From: Bacillota bacterium
GTDB lineage: Bacteria > Bacillota > Clostridia > Christensenellales > Aristaeellaceae
NCBI GenBank assembly: GCA_023402355.1
Contig: JAEXCG010000136.1
Coordinates: 1-46,792 of the forward strand
Direction of reading: 5' to 3'
Length of the DNA stretch: 46,792 bases
Every line of letters begins with the position of its first letter. The first letter of the stretch is position 1. The notes below the pieces were generated by a model. The model was not told the origin of the DNA. It was given only the letters and a program-made list of their open reading frames with translations, and did no database searches. Positions 40,471 to 46,792 of this stretch are shown here, in pieces. The position numbers were made by a program, and so were the translations under genes.

Positions 40471-42000
40471 ATGAAATGCAACAAGCTGCTCTCCCTTCTG
40501 CTGTGCCTTGCGCTCCTCGCGGGCCTGTGTTCGTTTGCGGGCGCCGAGGACGTGCCCACCTTTCGCATCATCGTATCCGCCAACACCAGCACGGACGACC
40601 TGAACGACAACGCGTTCCTCAAGAGCCTGGCGGACCAGGCGGGCGTGAAGATCGAATACGAGTGCGTCTACACCGACTGGTCCACCAAGAAGTCCACGCT
40701 GCTCGCCAGCGGCGACCTGCCCGACGCGTTCATCGGCTGGCAGGTGCTGACGAACAGCGACGTGAGCAACAACACGCCCCTGTTCGCCAACCTGGGCGAG
40801 CTCATCTCAGAGGAAGCGACGCCTAACCTCTACGCGGCGCTTCAGGGCGACCAGACCTACCGCAACGCCTGCGCCGATTTGAACGGCGACATCTACTTTC
40901 TCTCCGACCGCATGCCCTTCCGCCCGGAGACCTATTCCTCCTTCCTCATCAACAAGGCCTGGCTGGACAAGCTGAACCTTGCGGTGCCCGAAACGCTGGA
41001 AGACCTCGAAAAGGTGCTCGTCGCCTTCCGCGACCAGGACCCCAACGGCAACGGCGTGGCGGACGAACTGCCCTGCTACATTCAGCTCACCGGCGACGAC
41101 GCCTGGTCCATCTCCGCGTTCATGGGCGCGTTCGGCTGCTCCGGCAGCATCGTGAACCTCTTCGCGCTCGACGGAGACCAGGTCGTCTTCCAGCCCCTGA
41201 GCGAAAACTTTAAAGAATTCATGAAGTGGATCGCCCACCTGCAGGCAGAGCGCCTGATGCCCGCGGAACTCGCGACCGTGGATTGGAGCCAGTACTCCGC
41301 GCGCCTCACCAACGAGGCGCCGATCGTCGGCTTCACCAACGTGTGGGATAAGTCCGTCATCGGCGCGGACTATCAGGATCAGTACGTGGCCATCGCGCCC
41401 CTCGCGGGGCCGAACGGCGAGCGCGGCGTCGCGGCCAACGCGGCCGTGTCCTCCTACGACGGCGTGCCCAAGTTCGTCATGAGCAAGAAGTGTGAAAACA
41501 AGGAAGCCCTCATGCGCTTCATCGACCTGTGTTACATCCCCGAAAACGCGGCCCAGTGCTTCTACGGCCCGATCGGCACCGTGCTGGAGCAGACGGCGGA
41601 CGGCCTTGTGATGACCACGCCGCCCGAAGGCATGACCTGGAACGCCTGGAAGTACAAGTACGCTGTGAACGGCGGCTGGCCGCTGCTGGGCGACAGCGCC
41701 TTCGAGGCCCTGTTCGCGAAGGTGCCCGAATCCGACAGCGCCAAGATCGACCTGACCGCGGTCAACGAGCCGTACAAGAACACCAACACCCTGCCCGCCC
41801 TCAAGTTCACGCAGGACGAAAGCGACGAGCTGGCCATCGTCAAGACGGACGTGGACACCTACGTGGACAAGAAGATCGTCGAATGGTTCGCAAACGGCGG
41901 CGTCGAGGAAGAGTGGGACGCCTACATCAAGGAGCTGCACAACATGGGCGTAGACACCTATGTGAGCATCTACCAGGCCGCCTACGACCGCCAGAAGTAA
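40471..42000 (+). CDS. Extracellular solute-binding protein, LplA/YtcQ-type
   Basis: 509 aa. Signal peptide MKCNKLLSLLLCLALLAGLC then SFAGAEDVP; the cysteine after LAGL is not a canonical lipobox ([LVI][AST][GA]C). The body has FRIIVSANTSTDDLNDNAFLKSLADQAGVKIEYECVYTDWSTKKSTLLASGDLPDAFIG, DQDPNGNGVADELP (a Ca-binding-like DxNxNGxxDE loop often seen in this family) and a C-terminal KELHNMGVDTYVSIYQAAYDRQK. ACAAGGAGG is the ribosome site. Substrate unknown. Confidence 0.92.
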   Translation: MKCNKLLSLLLCLALLAGLCSFAGAEDVPTFRIIVSANTSTDDLNDNAFLKSLADQAGVKIEYECVYTDWSTKKSTLLASGDLPDAFIGWQVLTNSDVSNNTPLFANLGELISEEATPNLYAALQGDQTYRNACADLNGDIYFLSDRMPFRPETYSSFLINKAWLDKLNLAVPETLEDLEKVLVAFRDQDPNGNGVADELPCYIQLTGDDAWSISAFMGAFGCSGSIVNLFALDGDQVVFQPLSENFKEFMKWIAHLQAERLMPAELATVDWSQYSARLTNEAPIVGFTNVWDKSVIGADYQDQYVAIAPLAGPNGERGVAANAAVSSYDGVPKFVMSKKCENKEALMRFIDLCYIPENAAQCFYGPIGTVLEQTADGLVMTTPPEGMTWNAWKYKYAVNGGWPLLGDSAFEALFAKVPESDSAKIDLTAVNEPYKNTNTLPALKFTQDESDELAIVKTDVDTYVDKKIVEWFANGGVEEEWDAYIKELHNMGVDTYVSIYQAAYDRQK

Positions 42001-42011
42001 CCGCCGCTGCC

Positions 42012-42041
42012 GCGCCCTGCGCCATTGCGCGGGGCGCTTTT
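42012..42041 (+). terminator. Partial terminator after the binding-protein gene
   Basis: GCGCCC (42012-42017) pairs with GGGCGC (42032-42037), with inner TGCGC/GCGC pairing, followed by TTTT. Located between the binding-protein and isomerase genes, as with the other two importers. Confidence 0.6.
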
Positions 42042-42064
42042 CAGCGCAGAAAGGGAATCAGCAT

Positions 42065-42946
42065 ATGGACATCCGCATCGGCACCATCCTTCTGGCCAGA
42101 GACGCGCTGCGCCAGATCCCAACGCTTTGTGCAAACGGGTTTGAATGCTTTGAAATCACCTTCGGCGAATCCACCGCCGGTTTTTCCCTGCCGGACATGG
42201 CCGCGCAGACGCGCGAGGCGCTGGGCGACTCCGGCGCGGTCATCTCCAGCCTGGGCGTCTACGCCAACGCGCTGGACGGCACGGGCATTCACGAAGACGC
42301 GCTGCGCAGCATGGAAGAGGTGATCGACAGCGCGCGCCTCTTCGGCTGCGACGTGGTCGGCTGTTTCGCGGGCCGCGTGCCCGGCGCCTCGGTGGAGGAA
42401 TCCCTGCCGCGCTTCAAGGAGGTGTTCACGCCCCTGGCGCGCCGCGCGCGGGATCAGGGCGTTCGGCTGGTCATGGAAAACTGCTCCATGGGCGATTCCT
42501 GGGCCCGGGGCGCGTGGAACATCGCCCTGAACCCCGACGCCTGGGAGCTGCTCTTTCAGGAGGTTCCCGACGAGGCGCTCGGCCTGGAGTGGGAGCCCGC
42601 ACACCAGCTCACCGCCCTGATCGATCCGATACCCCAGCTTCGCAGGTGGGCCGGGCGCATTTACCACGTGCACGGCAAGGACGCCACCATCGCCTGGGAC
42701 GTGCTGCGCGCGCACGGCCTCAACAGCCCGGCGCCCTACCGCTGGGATCGCACGCCCGGCTTCGGCGATTCCAACTGGAACGACATCCTCACCATCCTGC
42801 GCATGAACGGTTATCGGGGCGCGATCGACATCGAAGGCTACCACGACCCCGTCTACAGCACGCCGGACAGAGAGTGGACCGCGCAGCTTCGCGCGCTGCG
42901 TTATCTCAAGCTATGCCGCGGCGGCGAATGCGAACTGCACCTGTAA
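42065..42946 (+). CDS. Sugar phosphate isomerase/epimerase-like TIM-barrel protein
   Basis: 293 aa of the xylose-isomerase-like AP_endonuc_2 superfamily: IRIGTILLARDALRQIPTLCANGFECFEITFG, FGCDVVGCFAGRVPGA, RLVMENCSMG (metal-ligand Glu), GLEWEPAHQLT (Glu and His), YHVHGKDATI (His, Lys) and GAIDIEGYHDPVY (Glu). It probably isomerises or epimerises a keto sugar with a divalent metal. AAAGGGA is the ribosome site. It sits 17 nt ahead of a Gfo/Idh/MocA dehydrogenase, a common catabolic pair for inositol-like or unusual sugars. Confidence 0.88.
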   Translation: MDIRIGTILLARDALRQIPTLCANGFECFEITFGESTAGFSLPDMAAQTREALGDSGAVISSLGVYANALDGTGIHEDALRSMEEVIDSARLFGCDVVGCFAGRVPGASVEESLPRFKEVFTPLARRARDQGVRLVMENCSMGDSWARGAWNIALNPDAWELLFQEVPDEALGLEWEPAHQLTALIDPIPQLRRWAGRIYHVHGKDATIAWDVLRAHGLNSPAPYRWDRTPGFGDSNWNDILTILRMNGYRGAIDIEGYHDPVYSTPDREWTAQLRALRYLKLCRGGECELHL

Positions 42947-42963
42947 GAAAGGGGAATCGAATC

Positions 42964-44028
42964 ATGAAGAAGCTCAACGTCGCCGTCATCGGCTGCGGCA
43001 ACATCTTTCGCGACGCGCACCGCCCCGCCTACCTTAAAATGGAGGACGTGCGCGTCGCGGCGCTGTGCGACGTCGCCCTGCCGCGCGCCGAACGCTACGC
43101 CGGGGATTTTCCGGGCGCGCAGGTCTGCGCCGACTATCGCGAACTGCTCGGCCGCGCGGACATCGACGCGGTGGACATCTGCACGCCCAACGACCTGCAC
43201 GCGCCCATCGCCTGCGACGCGTTGCGCGCCGGCAAGCACGTGTTTTGTGAAAAGCCGGACTCCATCTCGCCCGACCTGGCGCGCGCGATGCAGCAGACCG
43301 CGCAGGAGGCCGGAAGGACCCTGATGGTCATGCGAAACAACCGGTTTGTCCCGGCTTCGCAATACGCACGCCGGTACGTCGAGGAAGGGCGCGCCGGCGA
43401 AATCTACGCCGCGCATTGCGCCTGGCAGCGGCGGCGGGGTATCCCCGGCAAGGGCGGCTGGTTCACCACACGGGCGCGCTCCGGCGGCGGCCCGCTGATC
43501 GACCTGGGCGTGCACATGATCGACCTGGCGCTGTGGCTCATGGGCAGCCCCAGGCCCATCGCCGTCACCGGCTGCACCTATTCCAAGTTCGCAGACAGCA
43601 CGCTCTGCGACAGCGTGAACGCGTCCTTCGGCGAGGCCAGGGCCGCGGGAACCTACGACGTGGAGGATCTGGCCATGGGCTTCGTGCGCCTTGAAAACGG
43701 TGCCTGCCTCACGCTCGAATTTTCCTGGGCTTCCAACGTCGAGCGGGAGCGGCGATTCGTCGAGCTGTACGGTACGAAAGCCGGGCTGAAATGGGAGGAC
43801 GAAGCCCTCTCGCTCTTTGAAGAGCGCGGCGGGGCCCTCGTGGACAGCACGCCCCGCTTCGACAAGGCGCCCGGCAACTACGGCCACGAACAGAACCTGC
43901 GCAACTTTGCAGACGTCCTGCTGCGCGGCCAATCGCCCTGCTACCTGCCCCAACAGGGCGTGGACATGGTCGGCCTGCTGTGCGCCCTGTACGAGAGCGC
44001 AAGGACGGGCCGCGAGGTGCGGCTGTAA
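42964..44028 (+). CDS. Gfo/Idh/MocA-family oxidoreductase
   Basis: 354 aa. N-terminal Rossmann fold with VAVIGCGNIFRDAHRPAYLKMEDVRVAALCD (GxGxxx binding of NAD(P)), DAVDICTPNDLHAPIACDALRAGKHVFCEKPDSI (the conserved EKP Lys), and a C-terminal substrate domain with GPLIDLGVHMIDLALWLMGSP carrying the D...H pair. It oxidises or epimerises a sugar or cyclitol. Last gene of the operon before the 44042-44085 terminator. Confidence 0.93.
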   Translation: MKKLNVAVIGCGNIFRDAHRPAYLKMEDVRVAALCDVALPRAERYAGDFPGAQVCADYRELLGRADIDAVDICTPNDLHAPIACDALRAGKHVFCEKPDSISPDLARAMQQTAQEAGRTLMVMRNNRFVPASQYARRYVEEGRAGEIYAAHCAWQRRRGIPGKGGWFTTRARSGGGPLIDLGVHMIDLALWLMGSPRPIAVTGCTYSKFADSTLCDSVNASFGEARAAGTYDVEDLAMGFVRLENGACLTLEFSWASNVERERRFVELYGTKAGLKWEDEALSLFEERGGALVDSTPRFDKAPGNYGHEQNLRNFADVLLRGQSPCYLPQQGVDMVGLLCALYESARTGREVRL

Positions 44029-44041
44029 CCCGTCGCGCGCA

Positions 44042-44085
44042 AAGGACGCCGTTTCCCCCTCATTTCGGGAGGAAACGGCGTCCTT
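44042..44085. terminator. Bidirectional terminator
   Basis: 15-bp perfect stem AAGGACGCCGTTTCC / GGAAACGGCGTCCTT with a 14-nt loop, between the converging dehydrogenase and S9 peptidase genes. Confidence 0.88.
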
Positions 44086-44090
44086 ACGTT

Positions 44091-46067
44091 TTATTTGAGG
44101 TGCCCGTCAAACCACTTGCCGATTTCCGCGAGCCTGCGCACGCGGTGCCTGGGCTTGCCGCTGCGCGACAGCTCGTGGTTTTCGCCGCGGAACATGCAAA
44201 GCCTCGCCTCGCACCCGTGGTACTTGAGGGCGGTGAACATCTGCAGGCCCTCGGCCAGGCAGCAGCGGTAGTCCTCGTCCGAATGGATGAACAGCGTGGG
44301 CGTCACGCACTGGTCGGCGTACTTGACCGGCGAATGCCACCACATCTTCTCGTGGTTCTCCCAGGGCGTGCTCAGCTGCTGATCGGTGTTGAAGTAATAA
44401 CCGATGTCCGTCATGTTCGTCTTGGAAATCCAGTTGGCGATGGAGCGCTGCGACGCAGCGGCGGCAAAGCGGTTCGTGTGCCCGATGATCCAGTTGGTCA
44501 TGAAGCCGCCGTAGCTGCCGCCGGTCACGCCCAGGCGCTTTTCGTCGAGCTGCGGATAGCGCGAAAGCACCGCGTCCGTAAAGCGCATCAGGTCGTCGTA
44601 GTCGATGGTGCCGTACTTGCCGCGGATGTCCGCGAACTCGTCGCCGCGCCCGTCGCCGCCGCGCGGGTTGCAGAAGAAAACGAAGTACCCGTCGTTCGCC
44701 CACACCTGCATCTCGTGAAAGAACACGCTGCCGAAGGCGACCTTCGGGCCGCCGTGGATGTCCAGAATGCCCGGATAGCGCTTCTGCGGGTCGAAGCCCA
44801 CGGGCTTCAGGACGAAGCCCTCGATGGCGACGCCGTCCGATTCAAGGGTCAGCGGTTCGGGGATGGAGAGCGTGCGCGTCTTCAGGAAGTCCCCGTTCAG
44901 ATTCGTCAGCTGCTCAAGCCCGTTTGCCGTAAGCCTGTAGACCTCCTGCAGCGAAAGGCCCCGCATGCCGACCAACAGCACGCGCCCCTCGCGCACGTCG
45001 AAGCAGTCGATGGAGCCCGCGCCGTCCACGACGACCTCGGCCGAGCCGTCCTTCTTCACGCGCAGCAGCTGCGTGTCCGTATGGTGCGCGTTCGTATAGT
45101 AGAGGTCTTCGCCCTCGAAGCGCACGCCGTAGCCGCCGCCGTAGCGCGCGTCGGCCGCGACGTTGCTGCCCGGCGCGTCGTCGCGGTAGAACAGCTTGAC
45201 CGCCTCGCCGCCGCGCAGCGCGTACAGCGCCGGGTTCTCGTTGAGTCCGTGACGCGCCATGTCCGTCGCAAAGCACACGGCCTCGCCCTGCCAGAAGGCG
45301 GCGCGCTCGATCTCGAGGCGTCCGTCCGGGAGCAGGCACTCTTCCTTCCCGCCGTCCACGTCGATCAGGTACACGCCGCTCGTGACGCCGCGCTTGCCCT
45401 GCGGGGCCGCGCCCACGTAGAGGACGCGCGCGCCCTCCGTCTCAAAGCCGTCCACGTCCATCTCCGGCGCGGTGAGGAACGACGTCTTGCCGCTGCCCGG
45501 CTCCACCAGCAGCAGGCGCGTGCGTTTCTTGTTGATGAAGCCCTGGCCGTTGCCCCAGAAGGGGATCTCGTCCAGCACCTCGTAGTCGCGCTCCTCCTCC
45601 AGCGCCTTGAGCGCTTCCTCGCGCTGCGTGTCCGTCATGCCCGCGAAGTCCGGCCCGCCGAGCTTCCACTCGCAGGCCATCACCAGGCGTCCGTCCGCGA
45701 GCTTTTTGACCTTCTTCACCCCATAGGGCAGGCGCAGCCACTCCTGCGCCTCGCCGCCGGAGAGGGCGATGCGGTAGAACACCGTCAGCGCCTCGCCTCG
45801 CTCCTTGCGCTTCCTGTCCGCCTGCTCGCGCAGCGCCGGGAAGACCAGAGCGTCCTCGCCGTCCCAGAAATAGCCGGCGCCGTCCCGCGCGGTCAGGGGG
45901 CGGCTCTCGCCGCTCTTCGCGTCCAGCACGTACAGCGCGCTTTTGTAGCCGTTCTCCGGCTCGTCCGCGCGCGTCACCACGAACGCCGCGTGCGCGCCGC
46001 CGGGCGCGAAGGAAAGCTCGGATACGTATTTGTAGTGTAAAAAGTCCGCAAGTTCCAGCTTCTGCAT
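44091..46067 (-). CDS. S9-family serine peptidase (acylaminoacyl-peptidase/prolyl oligopeptidase type)
   Basis: 658 aa from the ATG of MQKLELADFL behind GGAGG. The N-terminal ~390 residues form the beta-propeller (repeated strands such as LTARDGAGYFWDGEDALVFPAL and VYLIDVDGGKEECLLPDG). The C-terminal alpha/beta-hydrolase has LDIHGGPKVAFG (oxyanion), VTGGSYGGFMTNWIIGHT (nucleophile Ser near residue 518), FIHSDEDYRCCLAEGLQMF (Asp near 595) and RGENHELSRSGKP (His near 629). No signal peptide; it trims peptides in the cytoplasm. Monocistronic, with a gap of 82 nt to the next gene. Confidence 0.95.
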   Translation of the reverse strand: MQKLELADFLHYKYVSELSFAPGGAHAAFVVTRADEPENGYKSALYVLDAKSGESRPLTARDGAGYFWDGEDALVFPALREQADRKRKERGEALTVFYRIALSGGEAQEWLRLPYGVKKVKKLADGRLVMACEWKLGGPDFAGMTDTQREEALKALEEERDYEVLDEIPFWGNGQGFINKKRTRLLLVEPGSGKTSFLTAPEMDVDGFETEGARVLYVGAAPQGKRGVTSGVYLIDVDGGKEECLLPDGRLEIERAAFWQGEAVCFATDMARHGLNENPALYALRGGEAVKLFYRDDAPGSNVAADARYGGGYGVRFEGEDLYYTNAHHTDTQLLRVKKDGSAEVVVDGAGSIDCFDVREGRVLLVGMRGLSLQEVYRLTANGLEQLTNLNGDFLKTRTLSIPEPLTLESDGVAIEGFVLKPVGFDPQKRYPGILDIHGGPKVAFGSVFFHEMQVWANDGYFVFFCNPRGGDGRGDEFADIRGKYGTIDYDDLMRFTDAVLSRYPQLDEKRLGVTGGSYGGFMTNWIIGHTNRFAAAASQRSIANWISKTNMTDIGYYFNTDQQLSTPWENHEKMWWHSPVKYADQCVTPTLFIHSDEDYRCCLAEGLQMFTALKYHGCEARLCMFRGENHELSRSGKPRHRVRRLAEIGKWFDGHLK

Positions 46068-46149
46068 GAATGCTGCCTCCGTTTCGTGTCGTTTCCGATA
46101 GGGGAATAATACGACGCGCGAAGGCTCCGTTCCTGCCGTCGGGCTCAAT

Positions 46150-46792
46150 TCAGGGCGTCGGCGGGGTCATCGAAAAGCAGAGCGTGCCCTGCCCTGTCTC
46201 GCCCGTGCCGTAGACCTCATAGCCGACCCGCGCTTCCAGATGAAGCCTTCCGTCCGGCTGCACCAGCGCTTCCCACGCCGCGGGGCCGCCCTCGCCGTCG
46301 TCGATGCTGTTCCAGTAATAGGCGATCCCGTCCTCTAGCCAATAGCTTGAGACGTATCCGGCCATCGTCCGCGTGCCGTCCGCCCGCACGACGTCCACCC
46401 CTTCCAGGTACGCCAGCAGCGCCTGCTTGCCCGCGGGCGTCCACTCCTCCACGGGCTGGGCCGCAAACCCGTTCCCGTCCGGGAACATCCAGCCGTCCGT
46501 CTCCCCGCTCAAATCGACGTGTTCCCGCAGCTCAAAGACGTAACGCGCCGTGTCCAGCGGCGTCACGGCGATGCAAAGGCTCGCGCCGCCCTCGTCATCC
46601 CAGGCCGCGTCCACGGCCTCGGCCTGCGCGAGCGGCAGCACCAGCGGTTCTCCCTGGAGCGCCTGCACGTGCATCTGCTCCGGCGTCGCGTCCTGCGTCT
46701 CCTCAAATTCGTGCAGGAAGTCCAGCACGCCCAGCCGCTTCGCGGCGGCGGCCCCGGTCGCCAGCAGCGCCGCCAGCGCGGCCAGCGCGAGC
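46150..46792 (-). CDS. Secreted or membrane-anchored protein of unknown function, 5' end missing
   Basis: The frame is open from the right window edge to the stop at 46150 (214 codons visible). The first visible residues are a hydrophobic Ala/Leu stretch (LALAALAALLATGAAAAKRLGV), the end of a signal peptide or TM anchor; a GTG at 46728 is therefore unlikely to be the true start. The mature part (FLHEFEETQDATPEQMHVQALQG.., ..YVSSYWLEDGIAYYWNSIDDGEGG, ..LHLEARVGYEVYGTGE) is a beta-rich soluble domain. I do not recognise a family. Confidence 0.7.
   Translation of the reverse strand, partial: LALAALAALLATGAAAAKRLGVLDFLHEFEETQDATPEQMHVQALQGEPLVLPLAQAEAVDAAWDDEGGASLCIAVTPLDTARYVFELREHVDLSGETDGWMFPDGNGFAAQPVEEWTPAGKQALLAYLEGVDVVRADGTRTMAGYVSSYWLEDGIAYYWNSIDDGEGGPAAWEALVQPDGRLHLEARVGYEVYGTGETGQGTLCFSMTPPTP

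Noticed and set aside
1..46792. CRISPR arrays, tRNA genes, insertion sequences, prophage or attachment sites
   Set aside because: Looked for regular direct repeats, cloverleaf ends and transposase motifs; none were seen.

Overview
The window is about 46.8 kb of GC-rich, gene-dense DNA. It looks like a Firmicute, probably an uncultured gut Clostridia-type bacterium. The signs are a T-box riboswitch ahead of serS, the paired glgC-glgD genes, three CUT1-type carbohydrate ABC importers with a two-TM AraC sensor regulator, strong AGGAGG ribosome sites, and TTGACA/TATAAT promoters with 16-18 bp spacers. No tRNA, rRNA, CRISPR array, transposase or phage gene was seen. The taxon cannot be fixed from the sequence alone.

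Region 1 (1-23,011) is a glycan-catabolic island. A leftward operon (6839 to 1) encodes a DUF6259-like glycosidase, a solute-binding protein, two permeases, a secreted DUF4185 protein (family GH183) and the start of a DUF2961 protein (family GH172). A LacI regulator lies upstream, and divergent from it is a GH116 enzyme (8397-10748). A second leftward run (21764 to 10813) encodes an Lpl-type importer, two tandem glycosidases of unassigned family, an IclR regulator, a ribokinase-like PfkB kinase and a single-domain arabinose-5-phosphate-isomerase-like SIS protein. A DapA-family aldolase is transcribed divergently from it. GH183, GH172 and GH116 are the three families known to act together on the D-arabinan of mycobacterial cell walls. 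Here only the GH183 protein carries a signal peptide. The kinase and isomerase would give D-arabinose -> D-arabinose-5-P -> D-ribulose-5-P. The main hypothesis is therefore a complete D-arabinan and D-arabinose utilisation system: cut outside, import, finish inside.

Region 2 (23,098-31,721) is mostly housekeeping: a ProB-like amino-acid kinase, an MFS exporter, a 55-residue membrane protein, the glycogen genes glgC-glgD-glgA (glgC has a long structured leader; GlgA has a lysine/alanine-rich repeat tail) and rsmI.

Region 3 (31,910-36,042) has an AT-richer O-antigen-ligase-like gene, an M19 dipeptidase, and serS behind a T-box.

Region 4 (36,061-44,028) is a third sugar locus: a membrane AraC sensor divergent from a permease-permease-binding protein-isomerase-dehydrogenase operon. 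The window ends with an S9 peptidase and the 3' part of a secreted protein.
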